Source: Heyndrickxia shackletonii (GTDB lineage: Bacteria; Bacillota; Bacilli; Bacillales; Bacillaceae_C). From it: a DNA stretch of 41,813 bases. The stretch covers positions 1,266,268 to 1,308,080 of the forward strand of contig NZ_LJJC01000004.1 of the NCBI RefSeq assembly GCF_001420715.1, in the 5' to 3' direction. Below are positions 6,742 through 14,873 of this stretch, in pieces (within the stretch, counting starts at the first letter, position 1; each line of letters begins with the position of its first letter). The translations under genes and the position numbers were made by a program. The notes below the pieces were generated by a model. That model was not told the origin of the DNA. It ran no database searches and saw only the letters and a program-made list of their open reading frames with translations.

Positions 6742-7164
6742 ATGGCAGAAGAAATCAGTTTTACACAGGAACAACTAGATGAAGCAATAACCAACGCAAA
6801 GAATGAATGGGTTGAAAAGGAACTTAATCCAATAGTTGCAGAAAGGGATAATTTGCTTCAATTCAAACCTAAAGACTTATCAGATGAAGAAAAAGCCATT
6901 CAAACTAAGCAACAAGAATTGATTGATAAAGAGATTCAACTCGAATTGAAATCAGCAGGACTTGAACAATTTGCAGGTGTTGTCAAAGTGACGAATACTG
7001 ACGAATTAAAAACAGTGATTGAATCACTTAATACTATTGTCAATGACATTAAGGTGTCACTAGGGTATATTCCCGATAATCACAAGCAAGTTACCGCCTA
7101 TGACCAAGCAAAACAAAATGGAAATACAAAAGGGATGATTAAGTCACTATTCGGATTGAATTAA
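6742..7164 (+). CDS. Capsid scaffolding protein
   Basis: This 140-residue, very acidic, almost wholly helical protein (FTQEQLDEAITNAKNEWVEK ... DEEKAIQTKQQELIDKEIQL) ends in a short basic tail (KQNGNTKGMIKSLFGLN). That is the form of DUF4355-like and other phage scaffolds, which nucleate procapsid assembly and leave before packaging, the C-terminus contacting the capsid protein. It has an AGGAGGT ribosome site and lies directly before the major capsid gene, the usual place. No prohead protease is visible in the element. Confidence 0.8.
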   Translation: MAEEISFTQEQLDEAITNAKNEWVEKELNPIVAERDNLLQFKPKDLSDEEKAIQTKQQELIDKEIQLELKSAGLEQFAGVVKVTNTDELKTVIESLNTIVNDIKVSLGYIPDNHKQVTAYDQAKQNGNTKGMIKSLFGLN

Positions 7165-7187
7165 TAATCTGATTGGTGACTTTTTTA
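7142..7187 (+). terminator. Terminator overlapping the end of the scaffold gene
   Basis: AGTCAC (7142-7147) pairs with GTGACT (7176-7181), with an inner CGGATT/AATCTG stem, followed by a run of T. It could lower or separate transcription between scaffold and capsid. Confidence 0.6.
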
Positions 7188-7238
7188 TATTAATTAAAAA
7201 TATTGGGCGACGACCTACGTCAGAGGAGAATATTTAAT

Positions 7239-8108
7239 ATGACTATTTTTACAAGTAAAGATTTTGTAGTAGGACAAAACTATGACATGAAAGATGTATT
7301 AATTGAGGTAAATAAGAAACAGAATCCATTTACTACTTTCTTACTATCTAAAAGTGTAAAGGCGACAGCACCACAAGTACATTGGATTACTGAAGAAATT
7401 GCAGATTCAGCAGTAACACTTGGTGAAGGTGGAAATGCACCGGATTTCAAAAAGGATACATTAGCACCAAAAGACAATTATCTTGAAATTTTTGCTAATA
7501 CCGCAGTTGTAACAAATACGGCTCAATATTCTACTGCTAAAGGTATCAGTGACTTATTAGCACATGAAGTTGATAAGAAATCAAAGGCAATCAAACGTCT
7601 AATGGAACGAAAGTTTTTACATGGTGTTAAAGGGTATGATTCCGCAACTCAAACTTATACAACAGATGGTATCCTAACTCAAATTAACGCAGATCATCAA
7701 ATTAAAGGTGCTTTGACTGGTGACGCATTTGAAGAAATGATTGGTAAACTTTATGACGCAGGAGTATCAGATAACCTTATTGTATTCCTTCCTGCTCGTA
7801 TTAAGAAAGCATTAACTGAATCAAAAGTAGTTGAACACTTTGCAAAAGATAAGTTTCTAGGTTTTGACATTGACGAGTATGTAACTGTATTTGGTACGGT
7901 AAGGTTCGCTTTGTGTGAAGAATTAGGAAATAACAAGATGTTTGCAGTAAACCCTGACTACTTAGAAATGCCTGTACTTATTCCTTTCCATGGACAAGTA
8001 GAAGCAGTTAGTGGCTCTAAACAATCTGTATTCTTAGAAACTCAAGCAGGTGTAAACCTATTGAATGATAAAGCAGCAGCAAGTTTTGAAATTGTAGCAA
8101 GCAAATAA
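7239..8108 (+). CDS. Major capsid protein, SU10/DUF5309-like
   Basis: ATG 7239 after CAGAGGAGAA gives 289 residues. Earlier in-frame codons from 7203 have no ribosome site. The protein matches the phage SU10-type capsid family: early FTTFLLSKSVKATAPQVHWITEE, then AVVTNTAQYSTAKGI, a helical spine region (DLLAHEVDKKSKAIKRLMERKFL), a P-domain LYDAGVSDNLIVFLPARIKKAL and a C-terminal beta end. It builds the HK97-fold shell. Having its own capsid gene sets the element apart from satellites that only remodel helper heads. The gene is flanked by terminators on both sides. Confidence 0.88.
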   Translation: MTIFTSKDFVVGQNYDMKDVLIEVNKKQNPFTTFLLSKSVKATAPQVHWITEEIADSAVTLGEGGNAPDFKKDTLAPKDNYLEIFANTAVVTNTAQYSTAKGISDLLAHEVDKKSKAIKRLMERKFLHGVKGYDSATQTYTTDGILTQINADHQIKGALTGDAFEEMIGKLYDAGVSDNLIVFLPARIKKALTESKVVEHFAKDKFLGFDIDEYVTVFGTVRFALCEELGNNKMFAVNPDYLEMPVLIPFHGQVEAVSGSKQSVFLETQAGVNLLNDKAAASFEIVASK

Positions 8109-8127
8109 TTATTCTATACATTACTAG

Positions 8128-8165
8128 GAACGTTCCTTCATTATTTGGGGGAGCGTTCTTTTATT
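8128..8165 (+). terminator. Terminator after the major capsid gene
   Basis: A 9-bp stem GAACGTTCC (8128-8136)/GGAGCGTTC (8150-8158), including one G-T pair, is followed by TTTTATTT. Confidence 0.85.
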
Positions 8166-8186
8166 TAATCAAAAGGAGAAAAGAGG

Positions 8187-8366
8187 ATGAATGAAAAGGA
8201 TGAGTATTTTCTAAAACGCAGACATAAGAAAATCAGTATGCAGAAAATAGCAAGTTACATTGGCTGTTCACAAAGTCTAATATCACGTTATGAGACAGGG
8301 AACTGTCAAATGTCAGATTACAAGATTGAAATGTACAAAAAATTTATAGATACATACGAAAAATAA
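8187..8366 (+). CDS. Small HTH (XRE-type) DNA-binding protein
   Basis: ATG 8187, after AAAAGGAGAAAAGAGG, encodes 59 residues. It holds a compact helix-turn-helix: ISMQKIASYIGCSQSLISRY followed by ETGNC, the Cro/CI (XRE) signature. Nothing else is attached, so it would bind DNA as a small dimer. In the absence of any larger repressor it is the best candidate for the element's transcriptional regulator. It could bind the palindromic or iteron-like sites described elsewhere in this element; that link is untested. Confidence 0.8.
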   Translation: MNEKDEYFLKRRHKKISMQKIASYIGCSQSLISRYETGNCQMSDYKIEMYKKFIDTYEK

Positions 8367-8432
8367 TTCCCAAAAATATAATCAGAAAGGTAAGGTGACA
8401 CAGTGAATAGATTTAGAAATTCGTCTTAACCA

Positions 8433-8571
8433 CTCCTTTTATTTCATAGATGACCGTTTGAAGAAAAATTGAGGAATACACTTCAAACAAATATGGTCGA
8501 GGAATAAAAGGAGGAATCTGATAGTCAAACTATTGGCTGTCAGAGGTTATTGACGACAAATAATGTTGTCA
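8433..8571 (+). ncRNA. Candidate structured RNA or 5' leader
   Basis: Between the HTH gene and the next ORF a compact fold is evident. A 13-bp outer stem 8433-8445/8501-8513 encloses GACC/GGTC (8452-8455/8495-8498) and GTTTGAAG/CTTCAAAC (8456-8463/8481-8488). Then follow an 11-bp hairpin 8518-8528/8533-8543 and an 8-bp hairpin 8551-8558/8564-8571. Several pairs are G-T, as expected of RNA. It is either a stand-alone RNA or a regulatory leader of the gene at 8627, which lacks a clear ribosome site. Confidence 0.6.
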
Positions 8572-8626
8572 TAGGATGTTTACAGTTAAAAGGCAGTGGG
8601 AGATTTTCCAATCTTTCGCTTATTAA

Positions 8627-9514
8627 ATGAAACAAGAATTAAAAGAGAAATTCCAAGAATGGACAAATGAGATTGATAATACATACAGTTTGATTTTAAC
8701 AAATGATTTAGATTCATTATTTACAGTTGCAATATTACGCTTATTATTCGGTTGTGATGTTGGAATGTTTTATGATTTTCATAGACTATATAGTAACCTA
8801 GAAAAATTTGATAAATCAAAAATAATAGGTTGTGATTTAGCTATTGAGGATGAAGAAACTCGCACATTCTGTAATCATGTAACAAGAATGTGGAAGGATG
8901 ATAAAGTCAATCCAATGTCAGCCAATCTAAACAACTTCGCTAAAGGTGTATATGGTGGAGGTTCTATTCAATCTACAACTTATTTCCGCAAATACAATGG
9001 TTCTACTTTATTAATGGTTTTATCATTGTACGGTGTATTTGATAAGTTAATACTTCCTAATCATACTGAATTAACAGAGGAACAAAAATTAATATTAGTA
9101 TCAATTGATTCATACTTTTGGGGTGCATATCATCCTAAGCATTATGAAGCACATAAATATTTTTACATTTGGCAAAAAGCATTAGGGTTAGAAATGTTCA
9201 ATGACTTATTTAATAAATATACTAAGTCAGAAATTATGAACTTTCAGCGTGAACATAGACTCAAAGGAAGTATATTTGCTAAAGGGAATAATGATACATA
9301 CGAATTAGGAACAGGATTAGACATAGGATATTTACAAGAGCAATTCCCAATGTTGGACTTTTCACTAGCTACATTTGATAGATATTGTGAATTTGATAAT
9401 CCAACAAAGGAACAATTTTATACTGGAGATTCTAAACACGATCTAACTGGTCGTGTTTTTTCTATGGCTGTAACTAATAGAAATGAAGTTAAAGTTACAA
9501 GATTTAAAGACTAA
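8627..9514 (+). CDS. Hypothetical protein with DHH-phosphoesterase-like N-terminus
   Basis: This 295-residue protein starts at ATG 8627 without an obvious Shine-Dalgarno sequence. Residues about 20-70 (LILTNDLDSLFTVAILRLLFG, then KIIGCDLAI) resemble the first DxDS/A and second D motifs of DHH/DHHA1 phosphoesterases, which bind metal and cleave phosphodiesters, including cyclic dinucleotides and nanoRNA. The rest is aromatic and His-rich (YFWGAYHPKHYEAHKYFYIW). A full set of DHH residues is not evident, so activity is uncertain. It sits between the regulator and rep-like genes, behind a structured leader, and could act in replication or in countering host signals; this is inference. Confidence 0.55.
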   Translation: MKQELKEKFQEWTNEIDNTYSLILTNDLDSLFTVAILRLLFGCDVGMFYDFHRLYSNLEKFDKSKIIGCDLAIEDEETRTFCNHVTRMWKDDKVNPMSANLNNFAKGVYGGGSIQSTTYFRKYNGSTLLMVLSLYGVFDKLILPNHTELTEEQKLILVSIDSYFWGAYHPKHYEAHKYFYIWQKALGLEMFNDLFNKYTKSEIMNFQREHRLKGSIFAKGNNDTYELGTGLDIGYLQEQFPMLDFSLATFDRYCEFDNPTKEQFYTGDSKHDLTGRVFSMAVTNRNEVKVTRFKD

Positions 9515-9524
9515 TACAAAAGGA

Positions 9525-9553
9525 TAAGGGGAGGATGAAATATCGCCCCCTTT
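9525..9553 (+). terminator. Hairpin after the DHH-like gene
   Basis: AAGGGG (9525-9530) pairs with CCCCTT near 9547-9552, around a short purine-rich loop. The T-run is weak, so termination may be partial. Confidence 0.5.
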
Positions 9554-9660
9554 CCAAACTATTTACGAACATTACATAATAAATTATAATAAAATTATGC
9601 TAAAACACGAACGTTAAATCAAATAAAATATAAATTATTCGCATATAGGAGGATAAAATC

Positions 9661-9825
9661 ATGAAAAACTACTTTTTCTGTTACACAAAGAAAGTATCTG
9701 ATTATCTTAATTCACAAGGATTTGAATACATAACCGTAGCACAAGACCCAAAGAGTAAAAAGATATTCTCACTTTATTACATAGATGAACAATTACAAAA
9801 AGCACTTTCTGAATATCAAAGATAA
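9661..9825 (+). CDS. Small phage-associated protein (DUF5659-like)
   Basis: ATG 9661 follows ATAGGAGGATAAAATC. The 54 residues (MKNYFFCYTKKVSDYLNSQG ... FSLYYIDEQLQKALSEYQR) match the outline of small DUF5659-type proteins of phages and plasmids: an N-terminal Y-F-x-Y strand, a helix ending K/Q-G-F-x-Y-I, a P-K-S-K-K turn and a final D/E-x-L-Q-K-A-L helix. The function of that family is unknown. It directly precedes the rep-like gene and may be coexpressed with it. Confidence 0.65.
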   Translation: MKNYFFCYTKKVSDYLNSQGFEYITVAQDPKSKKIFSLYYIDEQLQKALSEYQR

Positions 9826-9873
9826 TTAATCCAATCCAAATAATAAAATCTTAATATAATCGGAGGAATTAAA

Positions 9874-10836
9874 ATGAAATTTGAAGAAATTGAAAAATAC
9901 TTACGTTTTAATGAGCAGGAAACAAATATTTATATCCCTAATGAAATATTTAAAGATTTACAGAATAACTTCAAGAAAACTAATCACATTCCTGTAGCGT
10001 ATTCCTATTATTATCTCATTTGTTGGCTATACAGATATGCTAAGTATGGAAGTTTTAACATTGACAATAAGAAGATTAAAGAGATATTAGGGTATCACCA
10101 AGATTCAAAAGGTATCGACTATATAATGAAAAAGGGTGGTGTACTCGATCTAATGGAATACACTATTACACAAAAGGATTATCCTCTTTCTTGGAGATAT
10201 GACAAGTATGATGGCTATGGTTTAGAGTTTGAAATGTTAAGTGAGTTCCCCGAAGAAATACAAAAGACATTAAAAGAATTACAAAGTAGAAAATATACAA
10301 TTAAATATCCAGTTAAAGCATTTCACAGAAGTAAGGAATCAGAGGAAGATAGTTATGAAGATGGTACATTCTTCGAGGTTGATAATACCCACTTAGTACC
10401 ATTTGAAGTTTTTATGTTCTGTATGAGCAAAAAGGAAATTGGTTGTACAGGATTCTATTTATGGAGTTACTTGAAAATGCAGAATCAAAAATTTGTAAAT
10501 GGTTATGATGTTGCAATGCACCAATTAGCCATTGATATAGGACTACCCAAAATGACAATGGTTGACCATCTCAAAACATTAAGACAATACAATATGGTAG
10601 GTGTTATTCATAATCAAGAATACTTCTGCCTATTACTTGATGATGGTAAAAGGAAAGCCAATACATACAAAACAAATGAATATATAACTTTTAATGATAG
10701 TCCACAAGATTATGAGAAAATAAAAGTTGTAGAATCAAGGGAGTATATTGATCTGATGAAGGAAGAAGCCGAGAGAAGTAGAATGAAGATTCAAGAGGGT
10801 AGGATAGATATTTCACTAGACCAGTTACCATTTTAA
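9874..10836 (+). CDS. Probable replication initiator (winged-helix)
   Basis: This 320-residue protein starts at ATG after ATCGGAGGAAT. It appears to carry two winged-helix segments. The N-terminal one is residues ~45-100 (YYYLICWLYRYAKYGSFNID ... IKEILGYHQDSKGIDYIMKK). The second is residues ~185-260 (FEVFMFCMSKKEIGCTGFYL ... LAIDIGLPKMTMVDHLKTLR). This layout occurs in plasmid and phage initiators and DnaD-like proteins. A ~180-bp inverted repeat begins 14 bases after its stop and is a natural origin candidate. The C-terminus ends in an acidic-hydrophobic motif (ISLDQLPF) that may bind a sliding clamp or another replisome protein. Replication is the best guess; a plain regulator is the alternative. 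Confidence 0.6.
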   Translation: MKFEEIEKYLRFNEQETNIYIPNEIFKDLQNNFKKTNHIPVAYSYYYLICWLYRYAKYGSFNIDNKKIKEILGYHQDSKGIDYIMKKGGVLDLMEYTITQKDYPLSWRYDKYDGYGLEFEMLSEFPEEIQKTLKELQSRKYTIKYPVKAFHRSKESEEDSYEDGTFFEVDNTHLVPFEVFMFCMSKKEIGCTGFYLWSYLKMQNQKFVNGYDVAMHQLAIDIGLPKMTMVDHLKTLRQYNMVGVIHNQEYFCLLLDDGKRKANTYKTNEYITFNDSPQDYEKIKVVESREYIDLMKEEAERSRMKIQEGRIDISLDQLPF

Positions 10837-10850
10837 CCCATTTTTAATTA

Positions 10851-11030
10851 AAATTTTGAATAAGTTATAAATCCGTCCTACATATAATATAAGAGTATAC
10901 GACTTATGAATATGTTAGTTGTCAGTTTCAATTATAACTAATCAACTATAAATTAAAAATTATATAAATATTCATACAATCTTTAATCTATATTAAGTAT
11001 AGGACGAAAACATAACTTATTCAAAAATTT
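10851..11030 (+). repeat. Long imperfect inverted repeat, origin candidate
   Basis: The left arm 10851-10880 (AAATTTTGAATAAGTTAT ... CGTCCTA) is the reverse complement of 11000-11030 apart from one inserted base and a five-base patch. Inside it, TATGAATAT (10905-10913) and ATATTCATA (10968-10976) extend the symmetry, and AGTTG/CAACT pair near the centre. The AT-rich, ~180-bp cruciform directly after the rep-like gene suggests a replication origin or a terminase recognition region. Confidence 0.6.
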
Positions 11031-11068
11031 ATTAGTATATGGGATTAATTGGAAGATGTAATTACAGA

Positions 11069-11099
11069 GGATAGGTGAATTATTACCTGTCCTTTTTTC
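11069..11099 (+). terminator. Terminator upstream of the packaging genes
   Basis: GGATAGGT (11069-11076) pairs with ACCTGTCC (11085-11092), followed by TTTTTT. It isolates the rep/inverted-repeat region from the terminase genes. Confidence 0.8.
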
Positions 11100-11132
11100 T
11101 ATTCAAATATTTAATCAATGGAGGAATTTATT

Positions 11133-11324
11133 ATGAAATTATTCAGCAAAAAGCAATCAGTAAAGGAAATTGTAAGTGACATGAAGGTTAATATTGATAA
11201 TATGAGTTATCATGCTTATGAGTTGCAAAAGGGAATTAATCACCTACAGGAACTTATTGACGAACGGTTCAAATTGTATGATGAAGCATTATCCATGATG
11301 GACAAAATGGATGGTGAAAAGTAA
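11133..11324 (+). CDS. Hypothetical coiled-coil protein before terminase
   Basis: ATG 11133 is chosen because the GGAGG at 11120-11124 is spaced for it; the ATG at 11118 overlaps that site. The 63 residues are helical and charged (MKLFSKKQSVKEIVSDMKVN ... LQELIDERFKLYDEALSMM). The stop overlaps the start of the next gene by one base (TAATG), so translation is coupled to the probable small terminase. It may help DNA recognition; the family is not recognised. Confidence 0.6.
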   Translation: MKLFSKKQSVKEIVSDMKVNIDNMSYHAYELQKGINHLQELIDERFKLYDEALSMMDKMDGEK

Positions 11325-11722
11325 TGAATATTTATGAAGCATTGCAAAATGTATCCTATAAAAAGCAGGAGTATTTCAAATGGAAACATGATATTCGTTT
11401 CAATCAATCAATCCCTAGAAAGTCAGAAGAAGAATTTTTAAAAGTTGTTGATTTGAAATCATTAAATACCTTCCACAGGTGGGAACGGACTCAAGAGTAT
11501 AAGAATTTATTATTGCTACTATTAGAATCTAAAGTAGCTAATGATTTTGATGAAATATATAGAGTTGTAACGGATAAGGCAAAAGAGGGAGACGAGAAAT
11601 CTATTCGTCTCTTTTTGTCTATGCAGAAGGATATTCAATCCAATGCGAAACTCGCAGCACAAACATTTACAAGTGTTGATGATGAAGAAGAAACAGAAGA
11701 TGATGATTTAGATTTAAGTTGA
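11324..11722 (+). CDS. terS: Probable terminase small subunit
   Basis: This 132-residue protein lies directly before the large terminase subunit. Its middle, FHRWERTQEYKNLLLLLLESKVANDFDEIYRVV, followed by AKEGDEKSIRLFLSMQKDIQ, matches the helical oligomerisation region of phBC6A51-type small terminase subunits of Bacillus phages. The tail is very acidic (DDEEETEDDDLDLS). TerS rings bind the pac or cos site and load DNA into the TerL motor. The N-terminal DNA-binding helix-turn-helix is short or degenerate, so recognition may involve the preceding 63-residue protein. The call rests on position and family resemblance. Confidence 0.72.
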   Translation: MNIYEALQNVSYKKQEYFKWKHDIRFNQSIPRKSEEEFLKVVDLKSLNTFHRWERTQEYKNLLLLLLESKVANDFDEIYRVVTDKAKEGDEKSIRLFLSMQKDIQSNAKLAAQTFTSVDDEEETEDDDLDLS

Positions 11723-11724
11723 TG

Positions 11725-11752
11725 GGGGACTATATTTAGTCCTCCTTTTTTT
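11725..11752 (+). terminator. Terminator between terS and terL
   Basis: GGGGACTA (11725-11732) pairs with TAGTCCTC (11737-11744), followed by TTTTTTT. The terL ribosome site follows at once. Confidence 0.8.
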
Positions 11753-11767
11753 ATTGGAGGTGAGTAG

Positions 11768-13378
11768 ATGGCGGTTAAAAGTAAATCAGTAACAAATAAA
11801 AAATTAGATAAGGTCATGAAGGACTTCCGTTTGTTCAGTAAAAACTTTATCAAGATTGTAGATAATGATGGTGAAACAGTACCGTTTATTCTTAATCCTG
11901 AACAGGAACAATTTATTAATGAAATGGGAAAGTACAATGTTGTACTTAAAGGAAGACAGATTGGGCTGTCAAGTCTATGTTTAAATTTGATGATATTTAA
12001 TGCAGTAACTAGACCTAACACTAACTATTTGATATTAACCCATCATAATAAGATTAGTAAGGATTTATTCAAACGTTTAAAATTTAGTTATAAGAATCTA
12101 CCACATGATAAATACCCCGACTTATTCCCCAAAGTTGAAATGGATAATAGAGAGGAATTTATATTATCAAATGGATCAAAAATTGTTATTGGTACTGCAA
12201 ATGGTGAAGATGTAATATCGGGTGCTACATGGGATATTATCCAACTTAGTGAGATGGCAAAGTATCCTAATAGCGAAGTTATGGAAGAAATACTTTCAAC
12301 TTCAATCCCAGGATTAAGGAAATCAAAAGACGCTAAAATTTTGATAGAAAGTACCGCATTAGGTTATTCATTTTATACCGATATATTTATGAAAGCATGG
12401 AGAGGAAATTCTACATTCACACCATTCTTTTTTTCATGGCTTGCAGAAGGTTATCATAAACAATTCAAAAATTCATTTGATGAAGCAGAAACTTACTATA
12501 AATTACATAATAAGGGTAAAAGATTATCCTATGATGACCTTGAACATGATGAACGAATACTTAGAGATAAATACAAGGCAACTTTTAGACAGTTGATGTT
12601 TAGAAGGTATTACATAGAAACTAATAGTTTAGAAAAGTTTATGCGTGAGTTTCCCACTACTCCTGATGAAGCATTTGCAGAAAGTAATAACGCTGTATTT
12701 GATACTAAAAAGATACTTGAGCGTTTACAAAATGTTATTCCTCCACTTGAAACTAAGGAAATATATGAGGAATTGCCGGAAGTATTAAAACCTTATATCA
12801 ATAAGAATCTATTCATCTACCATCTACCTAAGAAGGGTACAAAAATGTACTCGGGTGTTGACGTTGCTTCGGGTACAGGTGGAGAGAATGATAATTCTAC
12901 AATGGCTATATATAATGCAGATGGTCAACAAATGGCTTCATTCTTTGCAAATGATGTTCCTGTCTATAAGTTTGCGGAAATCGTGAACAGTTTAGGCAGG
13001 TTTTTTAATTATGCGTTTATTTGTGTGGAAAGAAATAGTTATGGATTGCCATTGTTAGAGAAGTTACGGAAAGAATACGGTTATTTGAATCTATTGAAAC
13101 AGAAGATATTTGACCAAAAAGGGAAAAAGAAACTCCAACTAGGATTCATGACCACTACAACTACAAAGCCAATTATCATTAATGATTTAAAGGAAAACTT
13201 TGAACTAGGCATGATTAACATAGAATGTGTCGAGACACTGGAAGAAATGAAGATTTATCAAGAGGTTAAAGGAAAAATGGGTAATAAAAAGGGTGCTAAT
13301 TTGCATGATGACTTGGTTATTGCTACTGCTATGATGTGCCAAGCCATGAAACAAACTAAATATTATGTGGATATTTGA
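11768..13378 (+). CDS. terL: Terminase large subunit
   Basis: This 536-residue protein is the ATP-driven packaging motor that pumps DNA into the procapsid through the portal and cuts concatemers. The Walker A-like motif is VVLKGRQIGLSS (Lys61) and Walker B is WDIIQLSEMA with its catalytic Glu. The coupling region IESTALGYS follows. The C-terminal RNase H-like nuclease has the acidic residues in YSGVDVASG, FICVERNSYG and LHDDLVIATA. Length and order are complete. It starts with ATG after TTGGAGGTGAG and is bracketed by terminators. A complete motor implies the element packages its own DNA rather than redirecting the helper terminase. Confidence 0.93.
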   Translation: MAVKSKSVTNKKLDKVMKDFRLFSKNFIKIVDNDGETVPFILNPEQEQFINEMGKYNVVLKGRQIGLSSLCLNLMIFNAVTRPNTNYLILTHHNKISKDLFKRLKFSYKNLPHDKYPDLFPKVEMDNREEFILSNGSKIVIGTANGEDVISGATWDIIQLSEMAKYPNSEVMEEILSTSIPGLRKSKDAKILIESTALGYSFYTDIFMKAWRGNSTFTPFFFSWLAEGYHKQFKNSFDEAETYYKLHNKGKRLSYDDLEHDERILRDKYKATFRQLMFRRYYIETNSLEKFMREFPTTPDEAFAESNNAVFDTKKILERLQNVIPPLETKEIYEELPEVLKPYINKNLFIYHLPKKGTKMYSGVDVASGTGGENDNSTMAIYNADGQQMASFFANDVPVYKFAEIVNSLGRFFNYAFICVERNSYGLPLLEKLRKEYGYLNLLKQKIFDQKGKKKLQLGFMTTTTTKPIIINDLKENFELGMINIECVETLEEMKIYQEVKGKMGNKKGANLHDDLVIATAMMCQAMKQTKYYVDI

Positions 13379-13412
13379 GGTTAGGTTCAGCCAAGAACTT
13401 AGCCTTTTTATT
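13379..13412 (+). terminator. Terminator between terL and portal
   Basis: A 10-bp stem GGTTAGGTTC (13379-13388)/GAACTTAGCC (13395-13404) starts one base after the terL stop and is followed by TTTTTATTTT. Confidence 0.85.
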
Positions 13413-13432
13413 TTGTAAAGGAGGAATAAGAA

Positions 13433-14770
13433 TTGAGTGATAAATTAGATCAGTACATAAAAGCCAAGTATGAAAATAAATCGGATTGGTTTATTGAAGA
13501 AGTACAATCCATTTCTAATCAGCAACGTGTATTAGATGTAATAGCTAAAAAGAATTATCTAAACGGTGAACATAAGATTAAGCAGACACCCAGTTATAAA
13601 TATAATGGGAAAGAGTTTAATCCAAGACGAATTGTATTGCAGTATGCAAAAACTTTACTATCATTTCAGCAAAATTATCTGCTTGGAAATCCCATTACAT
13701 TTACAGGGAATGAAGATGTTGTGAAGGAATTTCTTAGAGTTAATAAGCAAGGAAAATATAATAGATTAAATCAGAAGATACTTGATAAGGTGCTGAAATA
13801 TGGTTCAGTTGCAGAGTACGTTTATTTGGATGGTAAGGTTATTAAATCCAAGTTGATTGATGCTAGTGAGGGTTATCCTGTTTATGATAATGAGAATAGT
13901 CTAATAGCGTTCATTGAAGCGTATGTTAGTGACGGAATCAGTTATTATACTGTATTCACTGATAAGTATGTGGAGAAATATAATAATGATGGTGGAACTC
14001 TTAGATTGGTAGATAGAAAGGTATCATTAAGTGGATTGCCTATTGTTTATCATAATGACAATGAGTTATCAGATGTAGAGGGTAGAAGTGAATTAGATGA
14101 TTGGATAGAGATATTGGACAGTATGGAGGATTTAATAAGTAAGTATACTGATTCATTCTATAAGTTCATGAATCCAATTCCAGTAGCAATAGGACAGCAA
14201 TTAAAAGGTGATGGACTACCTAGCAATATTGTAGGTGGTGGCATTACATTAGATGATGGTGCTGACTTTAAGTTTGAAGGGAATAAGTTGGATTATAAAT
14301 CCTTTGAAACGATCTATAAGACGTTATTGCAATCGTTATTAGATACAAGTAGTACACCTGCTGTAAGTATGAATAAGACAGACATAAGCAATTTGTCGGA
14401 AGTAAGTTTAAAACTACTGTTCTCATTAGCGGATGAAAAGGCAGGGTTAAATGAACAATTCATGCGTGAAGGTATTGAACAGAGGAATGAGAAGATTAGA
14501 AAGTTGTTAGCATTACAGGGAGTGACATTTGATGAAGAATCATTTGATACTTTGGACTTCGTGTTTCATTATAACCAACCTTCTAATGATAAAGAAACGA
14601 TTGAAAACCTAGAGAAGTTAAATGGTATGGGGGCTATTAGTTTAGAAACGATATTGGCTAAGAATCCTTATGTAAATGATGTGGCTACAGAATTAAAAAG
14701 GTTGTCCAATGTGGATAATAAAAAGGGAAATAACGAGGGAAATAATCATAATGATAAACAGGTCAGTTAA
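13433..14770 (+). CDS. Portal protein, SPP1 Gp6-like
   Basis: This 445-residue protein forms the dodecameric ring at one capsid vertex, through which DNA enters. The TTG start follows AAAGGAGGAATAAG. Typical SPP1-portal features are DVIAKKNYLNGEHKI near the N-terminus, the YAKTLLSFQQNYLLGNPITF segment, the strand-rich wing (YLDGKVIKSKLIDASEGYPV), the SKYTDSFYKFMNPIPVAIG stem and the DTSSTPAVSMNKTDISNLSE loop. The C-terminus ends in Asn-rich sequence. No minor head protein (Gp7-like) follows, unlike in SPP1. Terminator-like structures lie on either side. Confidence 0.9.
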   Translation: MSDKLDQYIKAKYENKSDWFIEEVQSISNQQRVLDVIAKKNYLNGEHKIKQTPSYKYNGKEFNPRRIVLQYAKTLLSFQQNYLLGNPITFTGNEDVVKEFLRVNKQGKYNRLNQKILDKVLKYGSVAEYVYLDGKVIKSKLIDASEGYPVYDNENSLIAFIEAYVSDGISYYTVFTDKYVEKYNNDGGTLRLVDRKVSLSGLPIVYHNDNELSDVEGRSELDDWIEILDSMEDLISKYTDSFYKFMNPIPVAIGQQLKGDGLPSNIVGGGITLDDGADFKFEGNKLDYKSFETIYKTLLQSLLDTSSTPAVSMNKTDISNLSEVSLKLLFSLADEKAGLNEQFMREGIEQRNEKIRKLLALQGVTFDEESFDTLDFVFHYNQPSNDKETIENLEKLNGMGAISLETILAKNPYVNDVATELKRLSNVDNKKGNNEGNNHNDKQVS

Positions 14771-14782
14771 ATTGACATGAAT

Positions 14783-14873
14783 GGGTGCGAAGTTTAATAG
14801 AAATGTTGTAGTGTCAAGGTTAGATACTTTACATACTATATTAAACTTCACGCCCCTGTTATTATATTTTTTG
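14783..14873 (+). terminator. Long hairpin after the portal gene
   Basis: A 17-bp stem (14783-14799/14839-14855, with two G-T pairs) encloses a smaller stem formed by TGTAGTGTC and GATACTTTACA. A T-rich run follows at 14865-14873. It is longer than an ordinary terminator and may be a small RNA as well. Confidence 0.65.

Noticed and set aside
8433-8571. Retron msr-msd or type III toxin-antitoxin RNA
   Set aside because: There is no reverse transcriptase in the element, no tandem antitoxin repeats, and the following protein does not resemble ToxN.
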